A DNA stretch of 64,000 nucleotides from contig CAJNDS010002382.1 in assembly GCA_905221605.1 (NCBI GenBank), forward strand, positions 62,001-126,000. The letters run 5' to 3'. The notes below the pieces were generated by a model. The model was not told the origin of the DNA and made no database searches. It saw only the letters and a program-made list of their open reading frames with translations. Source of the DNA: Symbiodinium natans. Taxonomy: Eukaryota > Sar > Dinophyceae > Suessiales > Symbiodiniaceae. Position 1 is the first letter of the stretch. Each line of letters opens with the position of its first letter. This document shows positions 1 through 13,419 of this stretch, in pieces. The position numbers and the translations under genes were made by a program.

Positions 1-3000
1 GTTCTCGTAGACTTGCTCCGCTAAAGCGAAAGATAAAGCTGCCTTCAAAGAGCCCGAAACACACGGTTCCTAGAATAGACGAAGCCCCGTACTCTCATTT
101 ACCCCTTCGAGGCCCACGCGTAAAGATTCTTTCGCCCAGGCCCTGCTCCCAGGGACTCAGGTGCGATGGGCAGATCTCCGGAGTGTGCGCGGACCTCAAG
201 CGTTTGAGGGTCTGGCGCTAAGGCGATCCTAAACGCTGATCAAGATAGCACAGTCCAAACTAACAAGGGCTGTGAGATTGCCAAGGACTATGAGCGCTGT
301 AAACCCTAGTGAAATCGATGGCTCTCTGCAATCAGACCTGGTGAATCGCGCAAAATATTCTGAAGCACCACTTGGTTCTGTGAGCCCAACGAATTAGCAA
401 GATGCAGCAAGGTTCCTGCACATATTCAACCACGCGCAACCTGATTGCGGGCGTCGCCTTACCTCGTTACCTGCCGCGACACTTAAAACCCCCAACAGCA
501 GACCCCCGCAAGGGCCAGGCATTGCCAGGACTGCCACCCTGCAGACCTGTTGTCACACAATGATGCGTTCGGAGTGCAGTCGTGCTGCGAAGCACATGCA
601 CCCCCGCCTATCCGTCCTTTCCGGCCTCCAATCCACATGGCTGAGACACGGGCTGAGCTAGTGTACAGTCAGGACAAGGGAACCAAGCATCAAGGGCTTT
701 TGACCTGTTCCTGACATGCCTAAAATGACCGAGAGTCAACGCAACGCCCTGGAGCCGGAAGGCAAGAGCGAGGCAAGGCCAACGTCTAAGGTGAGCTCCT
801 ACAGGGTTTTCTGGCTGTTGGAGCCTACCTCTCCGGCAGGTTTACGGAGTTGGCAGGATCTACTCGTGTCAGCGTTTGATGGCCAACCCGGCTGCTGCCA
901 CCCTCCAAGACAAGATCTATTGGGGCTTCGGCTGCTTCAGGTTTGGGAGTGGCATGCTTCCAGTCAAAGGGAGACAAGGTCCTAAGCCTTGGCTGAGCTT
1001 GGCACCACATCACGTTCGGTCGCCGCCGCCAGCAGTGACAAAGCCTGCACTTCCAAGTCTGGGACGCTTCCGGCATCGCTCTGAGTATCCTGCCCTTGGA
1101 GGCATGGGTATCCCACGAAAAGGGATGCCCAAAAACTTAGCCCACACAGCGCCATACAGCATGAATCTGCAGTCACCCTTGCACTCCCTGCAAGCTTGAG
1201 GGGAGGATAAATGAACGACCCCAGGCACAGGGGTGCTGGCAAATGGTTATCAGGGGATCAGTGGTCAGCATGCGCTCTCTGTTTTGCCCCGTGCTTTTCC
1301 TTTCTTGCGATACAGCCTCGCCGCTGCTGCCCTCAGCTCGATATCTCACATACGTCACTTTTGCTGCAATCAGAATATCCGGTCAGATTAGATGAACAGT
1401 CGAGAATACATCGAAACTTGAAAAAGGATATACTGTCATACATAAATAAAAATAATGCACATATATACAGATTGTTTATTAATGAGAATAATAACAATAA
1501 CAATGGTGATAACAACACTAATGCCTACTTCAGAACCAGCTTAGGGCTCTTGGTCAGCAGCGGCAGAGGGAATGTGCGTCGGGGCTTTTCCGGTCTTCTC
1601 GACTTGGACAAGGGCACCCGTCTGAAAGGGCCAAACCAATGTCAAGGTTGCTGTTGCGCAGCCTCTGACAGCCTGGCCTTTCGAATACCCTTACGACATT
1701 TCACAACTAAGATGGCTCACATAGCCTGATAATCAAACAATTGAACATGAAGCATGGACCCAGAATAACAACGTACTTGAAGGTTGCAATGCTGTGACCT
1801 GTAAATGTCATACAAAAGAAGAACATAATTCAAAGATAATCCTATGATAATATAGTTCAGTATAGTAGAAGGCTATCGAAGAGACGCTGATCGCTCCATG
1901 GGTGGCCCTGCAGACGGGGCGTTCCGGACCAAACAGTATAAACAGTTGAGATTCCCACGGAAGTCGGGGGGAGGCCTTCCAATCTAGGGCTTCGGGCTTA
2001 GGCATCGTGGAGCTTCGGTTTTGCTCTGAATGTATGATGGTCTCTGTCCCCAGGTTGGAGCAGCGCGGCTAGGGTCTTACAAGGTCTTACAAGGCAACCC
2101 CGATGTTGCAACAGTTCGGCAGAAGCGGCACAGACCTGTGCAGACTTCGGCTCGGGCGTAGCCGCTTAGCAGCTCTGCCGAGTACGGAACAGGCATGTCA
2201 CCAACCAGTACATGAGCACCGGCTTCTGTAGGTTCAGAAATTACCAAACCCAGGCTGTGGACTGCTTGGAGGAGGGAACTCATGGCGGTTGAGGGCTACT
2301 GCTGCTCTGGATTTCTATGGTTCTCAGGATTAGGAGCCACACTGTTCCGAAAATTGGCTTGCCGGAAGCATCCAAAAAGATCCTGCCCAAAGCAAGCCAC
2401 AAGCGTTCGTTTGGCTCCTGTGCGCAGAAGCTGGCGTGAGAGGAAAGTCTCTGGACTCAATCAGTGCTACGGTCCTCTACAGTATGACGGGATGGGGGGG
2501 GTGGCTTTTCTTTTTTTTGGGCGGGGGGGGGGGGGGAATTGGGGGTCTTGTAACTCATGGCAGCTTCTGCAGCACACGTCCCTCTACCAGGTTAGCTCTG
2601 ACACTCAAGTCAATCTTCTGGTAGCTGGTAGCTGGCGATACTCCTTGCCAACCAGGTGAGTCCTGAAGCATGCACGCGGCAGAGGTGCCAATTGGGTTTG
2701 ATTTCCATCACGGTGCATAGGCGAAGTGTCCTGCACTGCTGATCCTGTGTGGCTTGGAGGCATGTTGATCTGGGCCTGTGGGTCTTACGGCCCAAGGGCT
2801 GCAAGAGCTTATCAAGCTGACTTTGGCATGAGGATGCTTCAAATGTGCAGCGTCGGGCTCTGGGCACTTCTCAATGCTAAAGCCAGTCATCGCTAGCTTC
2901 ATCAGGCTTCACCCCAAGAGGGTTCAAGCACCAGACAGCATACCCTGGGCCAGTTGTGTAGATCCCGCCGACAACAATATCTGGGCGATGGTTTCCGCAT

Positions 3001-6000
3001 TTTGGTGCATTTCGGGTTCTTGAGGCACTCACCTGAATCGAGAATCAGTTTTGCACGAATGGCTCACCATTACGAAATGTGTAGACCATTTTCGAAGTAC
3101 TTGCTACTTTATGGTACTGAATACTTTACGTTATGGTATTGAACAATGCCAATGCTTCGAAGGGTTTCGGCCTCTGAGCTTTCGCTTCAGGCCCTGCGAA
3201 CCGTCCACGCCATCTAAACAAGGTAAAGGCACACAAATGTGAGACAAGAAAAACACACGTTTTCCCAAGACTTTGGAACGCCCTCGGGCATGCTAGCGGC
3301 AAATTTAAATGCGCCACTCGTGCATCGTCGGGTGGCGGCGGCAGAAATGGGTCGGCTGAGCCGGAGCCATAAGCGCATAACCAGCTCTCCTCCTATCTCC
3401 AACCTCGTGTGGATTCCCTCGTTTGGTCTTGATTATGCGTGTTGATTTGAGCTTGGTGTTGCACTTACTTGCACTTACTTCAGTTCAGCAGCTCACCTCG
3501 GCTGGCCCACCCCGACAAGCTGCCCGCGAGCTCTGTAAGGCAGTGACAGTGTCCAGCTTCCGGGAGCTTGAGGTGATTCCATTTATGTGCTATGGGTCTC
3601 CTTACAAGGACCTGCGGAATGACGGGGCCTGAACTATGCTGAACTATGCTGAAGGGCACTCATGGTTCCGGCGACGTCGCACACCGCTTCTGTACCTGTC
3701 CGTGGCACAAAGGTACACACATTCTTGTCACGGCATCGAGAGGTCGAGAGGGGAAAGAAGCAAGGCTTGGCCCGAGTCTAATAAGGGGGCAGCATATGGC
3801 ATGAAATGCACCAGTCTGCTACCGAAATGAACAGTACAGCCAGATGCCAGACTCAACTCCTGGCCTTGTCATCACGACCAGCCGCTTGAGCGTGCATCTC
3901 CCTTTGGGAGAACCTAGGGGGGAGCCGACCTAGATTCCTAATGCTCGCCACAGAATCTGAACTCTGCTCACTACAACAGGGACATTGAAACGGGTCCCTA
4001 CTGTGTGAGCAAACAACCCTGTTATGAACTGACGTCCTTCCTTCTCATAAGTTCTAAGCCAAGTCTAAGCCTTGTCAAGCCTTGAACTCTGAAGCCCGAA
4101 GCCTTCTTATACTCTGAACCCCGAACCCCGGGAGACAGGCGGGGTGCCGGGGGTTGGGGAGGATTTCGCGCCGCGTGTTCCGAGGGACTTCGCCCTGCAG
4201 AAGTCAAGATTCATCCTATCACCTTTCTTGCGTCGGACCTTCATGAGTAGGGTGGTCCGATTCTGGCTTGGCGATTCTGGCTTGGTGGTGTCGAGTGGAT
4301 GTTGCCCGATGACAACCAGAAGGATTTGTAACAGAGTGTCTTCATTCATGAAAGCCGGAAGGTGGGGCCTTAACACATCGCTTCATGGGCGGTGCGGGCA
4401 GTAACAAGGCGTCTTTCAGGGAGCCTGCCCTTCCCCTGACTTAAGGAGATGAACTTGTTTCCCTCCTCCCCCCCTTCCCCGAAACCTTGAAGCCCCAAGC
4501 CCAGAACCCCCCAAGCCCAAGCTGAAGCCCATGAACCCTGCAACCCTTAGCCACCCTTCACACGCCCCGCAATGCCGTACTCGAAGCTGGGCCCACCTCG
4601 AAGGCATGGATGGGGCCAGCCTGGCAAGAAAGCAGAGTTGAGGCCGCCTCCTCCCCAGTTTTTGTTCTCTGCGACTCTGGCTTGCGGGGGGGGCACATCA
4701 TCTGGGAATCTTGAGGAGGATCCTCGGGCCTCGAGTGAGGGTAACCCATGAGTTTCATGAGACCGAGACGGGATGTCGCCTCGATCCTGGCCTTTGCCTG
4801 CTCCACCACCTGCCGGACAGGCAGGTCTAGGGGGTTTTGTGCTCAGGCCCTTGAATAAGCAGACACCTCCCCACTTTGCCAATGCCTCCCAAGCTGCGCA
4901 GCCCAACCCCTAACCGCCTCAAGGGCCGATCTGGGCTTTTGCGTTGTTGTCTCTCAACACCTCGCCCCTCAACATGGCAGGATGCAGAACTTGTTACAGA
5001 ACTGCAGTAGATGCTCGTTCATATTTCAATTCGATTCATCCAGCATTCCAAACTATACAGTACCACATCTTCCACACACCGCTGTGGTGGTTTTCTGGGT
5101 CCTGGAGGGCGTTGGAAGGCACTTTTGCCTGCAAGAAATGGCACCTTCTCCGGTGTTTGGAGCTTAGGGTGCCAGCCTGCCTTGTGCCTGCTTGTCTCCC
5201 GACCCCTGCCTCTGCTCGAGTATGTAAAGATCATATACAAACAACAGATCTACGATAAGCAAGCAGCCGCTGCGCAACCGACCTAGATGCGCTGCTCTTC
5301 AAACCTTACCAATTTACCTCTCTACGCCCCTTCAGCTGCTTTATATATACCGTTGCTGCTTTTGGAGCACTCGGCGGCGCCTCCCGGCGCAGCGCTGCGC
5401 AGCCCCGGAGCCGACGCGACAAGGAGGCGAACGCAGCCAGAGCCTTCCCAACAGGCCTTAAGGTATTATCTAAAATAATAATCAAACAATTTTATGAATA
5501 CCAGATACAAAAATTTTGGGCCTTATGGGTATGTTGAGGGCATCAGGGTTTAGACTGTGAAGGTTTAGTGGCTTTGAGGCCGGCTGCTCTTCGACGACTT
5601 GAGTGGGCAAGCTGAGCTTTGGTGGTGTGACGTCATTGCCACGAGCACACGCAGTCCATCGCACCTCTTCCAAAAAGTCGGCCAGATGCTCTGGTTCTAC
5701 CGCCGGCACCTTCTTTGAGGATTCCGGAGACTTCAGGAAAAAGCCAGCGCCATGATGTTCCAAGTTACCAGGCTTCAGGTCTCAGCCCAAAATGGCCCAA
5801 AACAGCATTTCACGAGCCCTGTGAGGTCCATGGGGCTTCGGATTCCGCACCTCGACGTCCACAGAGGAGCCAGCAGAGAGTGGTGAAGTGGCAACTGCGA
5901 CAGCATCGGATTGACGGGAAGAGATTAATTGGGCTTCAGGCTTCATGTTCGCAGAGAAGCAGGGGAAGCAAGGCTCTGGCGTCAAATCCACATCCCAGAA

Positions 6001-9000
6001 GATCCACATCCCAAAAAGAAGCTGGTTCCCAAAGTGTGGGCTTCCAGGAGTCCAAGTTGCAGAAGCAACTTCCGGCACCTTTGGCTTCAGGAGTTTGGGG
6101 GGGATTCATGGCCTTAGGGCCTTCAGGGTTTCAAGAATTTATACCCCCCCCCCAACCCCCTTAAGGGAGAAGCTTCAGGGCATGCGGGCTGTGTGCCGGG
6201 CCTGGTGAGCTCGCCCCGCAACCCTGCTGCGAGGCGTCCAGGGCCTACGCCGAGCGGAAAACACCCCACAGAGTGAGCATCCTTGTTATTACTACTACTC
6301 ATCATGATGACTATTCTTACGATTTTGACCACTATCTCTGCTACTATTACTGTTAAGGGCAATTAGGCTCATGCATTGGAGCGTCGTGACACTTTTTGAG
6401 CCCGAAATCTCTGAAGGAATCGCCAGCTTGCCCCCCCAAAAGCACTCGAACCCCCCGTTTTGCACGAGGTGGCCTGACACCAGGCGCAGGCCCGGGCCTG
6501 CCCAGCAGTCTCTTGTGCGCAAGTCCTTCAGTCCTTCTAGGTTTGCTAAAGGCCATTGAAGGGGGGCGGGGCACCTTAGGGTCTTCGGGGACCTTTCTAA
6601 ACAGCTCTGTCTGTACCCGCTGAATGCCGGACCCCTTGGAAACCCAAACCCTAAACCCTTAACCCCAACCCCCCCAAACCCCCTCCCCAGGCCCAATAGC
6701 CTGCAAGTCAGAGGCCGACAGCATAAAAGGTTGCAGCTGGGCGACGACCGCGCGGAGGTCGATCCCTGCGCAAAAGGCTTCGGGTTTGGCGTTCATTGTT
6801 CGGGCCCTCGACCTCTGCAATTCGTTTTGGGTTTAGGATACAGGCCACGACGTGTGATGGTTTGTTGATCATCCATTATAGTCCATTCCCTGTCCATACC
6901 CCTGAAGCCTTAAGCCCCAAGCAGCGAAGGTAGGCCTTCAAAGATGGCACACAAAGCACATCAAGGCACTGTCAGCACTGTCAGCCGCTGCCTTCTCTCA
7001 AGCCTGAAGCCCTGGAACGCAAGAACGCAAGACCATCTCATTGCCCTGAAGCCGACAGTGACCATGTGCTGCCTGACGAGCCGTCGTCGAGGCAGTCCAG
7101 CTCCTCGGCATGGGTTGGGATGGGTTTGCAGCAAGCGTGTTCGTCTTAATGTGCTGAGGGTGTTTGCAGCTTCATCGCAGCCAGATTGATTGAAAACACA
7201 AGCCCGTCCTCTGCCACGCGCGCCAGGCCATTCAGGAGAGAAAGAAAGCGCTGTCGCAGCTCTCCAAGGATCTGCTTCTCCTGCTCTGGCAGGTGTACGT
7301 AAGCGTTAGCCTTTGAGCATTGGAGGTACGTGCATTCAATGAATGTGCTCGTACACAAAGCAGGGACCCGATTGCTAGATCTAGAACCGAGAATGCAGGC
7401 TGTCTCGCAGAGACCTGGCAAGCCCGAGCATTGCCTGTGACCCAATCTCCCTCACCTAACGACCCGCGACCCTGAAATACCAAAGCAACCATGAAGTTGA
7501 TACAGAATGGCTTGGTACCCAAAACTACAAGGAGCATTGCTATGAAAGATACATCAGAGGACCCCCGAAATTCGATCAGCCCGGCATGTGAAGTAGTGTG
7601 TTTCTACTACTAGTATGACCAAACGGACGGCCAACACGAACCAACCTATATACACTCACCAACTTCAGTAATGTAAAGCCAGTCTCATGCAACCTCTGAA
7701 CCATGGAGTCCTGCTCCCCACGGATGTGGTACCATGAGCCCCATCGCCGGAGTTGCCGGAGCAGGGCCTCTGGGGAAGACCCGCCCCCCCTGGGTTTAGG
7801 GCTCGAAGTTTATGCCTATAGACTTGAATCCAGCTAGCGGAAGCTGGGGGGCGGCTCTCATTTTCAAATTCGGGTACCGCTTTAGATAGGTAGCTTGTAA
7901 AAGGTCGTTTCCTGGAATTGAGACTTTCAGGGTTTGGGAGCTACAAGCGTCTGGCATGACCTTGGGGAGTTGATTCTTTGGGGGTTGCGGTGCCGAGAAG
8001 CTTGCAAGGCTTGCCGGAAGGAAGGGTGTTGGGATTTCCCGTTGGATTGCGCGGTTTCGGGGTGTTCCAAGGTTCCCATTTTTGGGGGGATCCAAAGCTC
8101 AAAACCTGGGGAGACGTGCGAACTTGAATGGCTCATCAGGCTCCCGGCCTCGGGCCCTTCCAGGAGGTCGGGCTCCTGCCTTGCCTCTGAAGGTTTAGGG
8201 GGGGCCAAGGGGGGCCAAGGGGGGGGGCCAAGGGGGGGGGGATGCAAGTCGAGGCCTCAAAGGAGGAAAGGGGTTGAGGGTGCCGATGCCATCAGATGCC
8301 GCACGAACATCCCTTCAAACTCCTTCAACAACCCTCAGCAGGTCCTCCAGTGGCGCCGATTTTGACAGCCTCGGTGGACAGCGGAGATCAGGACAACACA
8401 TGCAGGTCTTTACTCTGGAGAAGTGAAATGCCCTGTCAGAGCTCCCGGCTGGAGCCGTGGCTGCTGGGTTGGTGAGGACTCGGCAGCTCCTTGTCGCGAC
8501 TTTAGGCCCCTAAGTAATGATGATTTGGGCCAAGGGGGGAGAGTTCTCAATGGGGGAGAGTTCTCAATGCCCACGGAAGTCCCCAAATTGTGGCAGCGCC
8601 TGAGCGCGCGCGGCGCAGTGAGGGGAAGCTCCAAGTGGCACGGCGCCTCGAAGGGAATCGGATGTCAAAGGAATTCGACGTTGTGGGATCCTTCGGTAGG
8701 ACCTAACACTGGGGACTCTGGGGTTTAGTGGTGGCGCAGAACGTGTCCATCATATTACACACGTAGTCGGAGTAAGGCTCAAAATCTGGAGCTTTGATGG
8801 CTGGTGCTGCGGAGGGAAAGCCCCTGAGCGTATGGAGCAGGCTGCTCGTAGGTTCCTACTCGCAAGTATGCGGTCACACGCATCTCAAATTGTCTGCCCC
8901 TTCATCCAATCGAATCTTCAAATAGATCGCGCAGCGTCGGACAAAGTCATGAGATGGGCCTGGAGCTGCGCGCAACCGTGTCTTGCTTCTCCTCCGAAGA

Positions 9001-12000
9001 AGCGGCTTCGAGACGATCGGACGAAACGGAGTTTGGATTCCAGAGCTTCGAGTCGTACTCCAACTATGCCGAAACAGCTTCTGGGTACTCAGCCATAGGC
9101 ATTTGGAAGCAGTTCCTTGCTGATGACTACCCTAACGGATCAAGGCCATGGAGGCTCTTCACAGCGGGGTACTGTGCAAGGGTAAAAGGGTGCTTTGGAG
9201 CTTCTCCTTTGATGCACATAGCCGCAACATGCCGCAACCCACCTCCACACGACGACGGACCTCTGCAGCGAGCATTCTCACTGCCTCCTCTGCAGAGCCG
9301 AGACGACAACTCCAAGCAATTTGGATAACTTGGCCGCCCACAAAACCAGCAAGCACCACATGGAGCCCGTAAGAACCAGTAGGATGTCTTAAAGCTCAGG
9401 AATTTTCTCCGCCTCATGCTGAACGGCTCAATTTGCAACTATGCCGGATGATTGCTTTGAGTCTACGCAGCAGCATGATGAGCGTCCTCGGCGGGCTTGC
9501 CGAGAATGGAACCAGGAGCCAGAGTTTCGAGACCTTGCCGGTGCTCCCCGCTGCTGTGAGCACAAAATCAGAAGCTGCGTCTACGCCCTGGATACGCATG
9601 AGTAGACAACACGCTCCGCTGTTTGCAAACTCAAGGCGGAGAAGCGGCGGTGCCAGAGACCTAGTAAATCTTGAGGCCTCGTAAAGGCGCGGTCTCCAGT
9701 GCAGCAAAGGCGGAAAGGACACGTTCGTCATAGAGCAGCTCGTGAGCGATGGTGAGGGCCTGCGGCTTTTCAGCTTCGGGAGCTGGGGATCCTTCGTAGA
9801 GGGAATGTCGCAGCGCAAGTCTTCCTTTTGATCGTCTCAATGCCAGGCAACTGGATTGCGCCCGGAGGCCGAATTGATTTTAGGTCTCCAGCGCCTCGAG
9901 GCCAAGATCCAGAAATCTGGTCCCTTGAACGAAAGAAAACCCCTACATCAAGCTTATAAGTAGGGTTGAGGACGCAAGCTCCACAGGCCCGATGACTGCT
10001 CACAACATCCCCGAAACCTGAAGTGCCTTGCATGAAGAGCTCCCTGTAAACCCCAAACTGTACCCCCTCAAACCCAGACCCTAAACCCTCAACTGTTCCC
10101 TGAGCCCTAAACTAAACGCTGAACCCCAACTTGACCCCTGTGCCTTTAGCTGCCTCTTGGGCGACTCGCTGTCCTCCTCCGCAGGACGTCTGAGCTGAAT
10201 GGCCCAGGAAGGGGCCGCTAGGCTTTGGGTATTTAGGGGTGCGCCCTAAACCCTCTAAACCCTCTAAACCCTCTAAACCCTCTAAACCCTCGAAACCCTC
10301 TAAACCCTCTAAACCCTCTAAACCCTCTGAACCCTCTAACCCAAACCCCCTAGACTACGGGCTCGGCTGCTCTAAGGGTCCGAGGCCGAAGATGAGGACA
10401 TCGCTGCCCAAAGCATGGCGGCGCTTGGCGCGGCCTCGTCAGGCACAGCGATAACCAGACCGAAGGTCGCGGAAGTATTCAGGGTGAAACTGTAAGTTTC
10501 TAAGATACCTTCCCAGTTCAGGGAGTAACAGCGAATGAGCAGGCAAATGGATACCTGCTAACTCATTCGGAGAATCACTTCATTACGCAGGGATCCTACT
10601 GTACTTCCAGAACTCCCTCTTCAGAACCAGATACATTGTGTTGAATACGCAGGAACCTGCGGAAACCGAGTTTTCACTAGCCTCGCAGTTTAGGCTTACT
10701 GCTGCACCTCATCAGGTCGATCTGCGACGCGCTGGCAGATTTCCGTGACCCTCGGAAAGTCGACACCTGAAGCGACGATTCAAGAACCCCTGAAGGCTGC
10801 AGGCTTGAAAGACTGCAGAAATAACACCTGTTCCTGACCCAGTGAGTCTTCCCACACATGTGCGATGTACACGATAATGAAGAGAGAGGGCGTTCAGCAA
10901 GCCCGAATCCCCTGCAGATTCAGGTCCAGTCGGCGTGCACCAGGCCGTAGGCAACTTTTTTGGGCAGACTATGCAGCAAAGGCTCACAGAACCTGGACTT
11001 TAGGGAAGCCCAGGCATGAGACCTGCTGAACCCTATGGGGTCTGAGCAGTCGGTTCAGCAAAGCAAAGCAAGTCCTGTGGAGTGCCTCCCATCTAGACCT
11101 TATAGACGCCTTAGACTTCTGCAGCTGAACTTCCCAAGTAAAATCCGTGAAGCAAGCCGGCTGAAGCCGTGCAACGCTCCACTAAGCTGCTAGACCCTCA
11201 AGCCCGAAACCAAGCCCTAACTCCTGCATACCCTACAGAGCCCGGACGTCTCAAGAGTCCGAAACTCTAAAGCCCAATGCATCCTCCCGAGATGCAAAGG
11301 ACCGAAACCCCGCAACCCCTGTTTCTGGGGCTTGCACGACTCGAGGGGCTCAGTGCATCCTGAGTTTAAAGCCCAAGGGATTCAGGCTTCGGGCAGGAGG
11401 CTTCGGAATGTTTAGGGGTGTTTGAGCAGACTTGAGGCTCGCTGGGTCTGAGTCCATAGGACGCAGGTCAGGAGATCTTCTAGGGGATCCTTCCTCATGC
11501 ATAAACATCCTTCAGGCTGCCGCTCCATCTTGACCACAATACCTGAACAGAAACCTTCGGCGGGCCTGCAGCATCGCCACGGCGGTGGCGCGCTCCGAGG
11601 CATCCGCTACTTCGATGGCAGCCTCCGTGGGACCAACCAGAGTCCAGAAGCAATCCGAGAACCTAGCAGCTTTAGCTTTAGCTACTCGGGGCTGGCACCT
11701 GTGTTCTCTTGCATCCATCCCGACGCTTTTCGCTTCACATTCAGTCTGCTGGCGAAACAATGTTCCAGGCTCGGGCGTGCGCGGTCAGACTGAAGAAGCT
11801 TTGAATTGTGCCCTGGCCCCTGCCCCTTAAGCTTCCGCAACAGCCTCCAAACGCAGCCCGCCGAGGCCTGAACTCTCCTATACCTGCTTTTGACGAGGGC
11901 CGATCCATTGTAGAATTCTGTCTTTCCGTGCTGGAATAAAGATCGAGCCCACAACACAGCAGCCAAGCTTTGCCCATCCGTTGGAAATGCAGTCCTAACA

Positions 12001-12183
12001 AGGCCTTGTCTGGAACAAACACGTCAGAGACCCCCAAGCCCCAGCGTACCCGGACTTCCCTCCCAGAAACACTCTAGAATTCCATTTCCCTCTCAATCGA
12101 AAGAGACATGGCCACAAACCACAAGGAAATCGATTGAGAACCGTGAGATGCTGTGAGAAATCCTGAACCCCAAGCCCTGTAAA
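1..12183. other. Non-coding stretch without supportable genes
   Basis: I see no convincing gene here. The open frames are short, overlap on both strands and lack recognisable domains or exon-like continuity. The sequence is a mixture of unique DNA and degenerate CCCTAAACCC / AAGCCCTGAAGCC-type motifs (for example near 6640-6690, 10055-10130 and 11190-11230), with poly-G tracts near 2516-2537 and 8217-8240. No rRNA or tRNA was recognised. Weakly spliced or lineage-specific genes cannot be excluded by eye. Confidence 0.6.
10244..10342. repeat. 9-bp minisatellite, CCCTCTAAA unit
   Basis: About ten tandem copies of CCCTCTAAA, with single-base variants such as CCCTCGAAA and CCCTCTGAA. The unit looks like the telomere-type CCCTAAA heptamer expanded by two bases. 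The open frame through it (Lys-Pro-Ser repeats) is a by-product of the 9-bp period. Confidence 0.9.
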
Positions 12184-12202
12184 CCTTCCTTCCTTCCTTC
12201 CT
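12184..12202 (-). repeat. (GGAA)n tract, likely retroelement 3' tail
   Basis: Read on the minus strand, about 105 bases after the retroelement stop codon, there are four to five GGAA units. Many LINEs end in a short 3' microsatellite instead of poly(A), so this is a reasonable candidate for the element's 3' end. No target-site duplication was identified around the retroelement. Confidence 0.45.
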
Positions 12203-12306
12203 CGGCACTGGGGTCGTGAGTCAAACCCGTGCAGGCCAAAAGCGCACCGCTATGGTGACGCAGCCTTCAACAAAGTGAGACAGAAAACGCAAACACCACA
12301 ACCTGT

Positions 12307-13419
12307 TCAGCGCGACGCGCAGTGGTGTAGGGCAGCAAGTTGCACTCGACCAGCGGTGTTCGCCAGGAGGCCGGCTGCCACAGCATCCCTAAAGGAGAGG
12401 GCGGCATGCTGCCGTCTAGACACCAGCACATACTTTCTTCCCCCAACCATGACGGCGAGAAGGGACAGGCCCGGGGCAACGGCGTTCATGACAGTACGTA
12501 CAGCCTGCGTGAGATCGCCGGCCCACCACATGGCGCCTCTGTCGCCAATGCACTCGGTCAAGCGCATGAGGGAGTTCGTGTGCCGAAGATATGCCTGTCT
12601 GGCTGAGGTGCACTCATCGCGCTTGCCGTGGCTGCGTATCTTCTCAGAGATAAGGACAGGCCCCGGTCCCAGAACTTCAGTCCGCAAGGAGCGGGCAGCA
12701 TCCCAGAAAGCGCGAGTGTGCCAAGCAGTGTGCGCGCAGCATGCCCAAATATGCCAGTACGGGCACCAATCCAGCCGGATATGCCACAAGCAGTCCTTTT
12801 CCAGGCCAGACCATAGGGGGGACGGCGCGGTGACGTCCTCCACCAAAGTTCGCCATACAGACCACCTATCTGGGCTGTCCCCGGCAGCGGTGTGGACAGA
12901 TTGCGCGCCCCCGCTTGGCCCCCCGGCGGCAGGGTCTCTCGGCAGCAGGGGTGGGATGTGGTCGGCAGCAGCCTGTCGGTGCACCTCAAGAACAGCTGGC
13001 CCAAGCCGGTCCTGGGCCGCCTGCTGGCGCTCCGCCGCCTCCCAGTCCTCCCTTTCCTGCCTCAAGTCCTCTGCCGTAGCATATGCGTCACGTTCGGACG
13101 CTCGTCGCTCAGCAGGGGTGGGCAGCCTGGGGCCCTGTGTTTGTAGTGGAGGAACGCGCAGGTGACCCAACGCACCCTTCCGCTTGGTGGCAACGCCGAC
13201 CTGGTAGATAGGCCCCACAACGTGCTGCAACCCATATCTGCACATCGAAGTGTGCTCAATATGGTATCGAAGCCGGGTGGTGGAGTGAAAGTCTTTGAGG
13301 CACCACCTGCAAGTGGTGTCGACGATATACTGCATGCTGTGCGAAACCACACCATGGGAGCGATGCATTGTACCGCCAAGGCATGCTTTGTTTTGCTTTG
13401 GTGGTGACACACTCGACAA
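12307..13419 (-). CDS. Retroelement polyprotein C-terminus, zinc-finger part
   Basis: A 370-codon open frame that continues the reverse transcriptase frame after a one-base shift near 13,370. At the shift the upstream frame reads CRVC...KTKHALAV and this frame continues MHRSHG, so together they form a C2H2-type finger split across two frames. A second Cys/His cluster, CRWCLKDF...RYHIEHT, follows at about residues 37-58. The rest is rich in Arg, Glu and Ala (about residues 95-150) and has no motif I recognise. C-terminal C2H2 fingers after the reverse transcriptase are known in several LINE groups, where they are thought to bind nucleic acid. The frame ends in a stop at 12307. Codons upstream of about 13,370 in this frame are probably not translated in the ancestral protein. 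Confidence 0.6.
   Translation of the reverse strand: MSSVSPPKQNKACLGGTMHRSHGVVSHSMQYIVDTTCRWCLKDFHSTTRLRYHIEHTSMCRYGLQHVVGPIYQVGVATKRKGALGHLRVPPLQTQGPRLPTPAERRASERDAYATAEDLRQEREDWEAAERQQAAQDRLGPAVLEVHRQAAADHIPPLLPRDPAAGGPSGGAQSVHTAAGDSPDRWSVWRTLVEDVTAPSPLWSGLEKDCLWHIRLDWCPYWHIWACCAHTAWHTRAFWDAARSLRTEVLGPGPVLISEKIRSHGKRDECTSARQAYLRHTNSLMRLTECIGDRGAMWWAGDLTQAVRTVMNAVAPGLSLLAVMVGGRKYVLVSRRQHAALSFRDAVAAGLLANTAGRVQLAALHHCASR

Noticed and set aside
8954..9328. A 124-codon plus-strand ORF with a Ser/Tyr/Glu-rich start
   Set aside because: No domain, no exon continuity, and overlapping frames of similar length on the other strand.
10239..10454. A Lys-Pro-Ser repeat ORF
   Set aside because: It is a by-product of the 9-bp minisatellite; the rest of the frame has no protein character.
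12275..13165. A 296-codon plus-strand ORF
   Set aside because: Antisense shadow of the retroelement C-terminal frame; composition is Arg/Ser/Ala-rich, as expected of antisense to GC-rich coding DNA.
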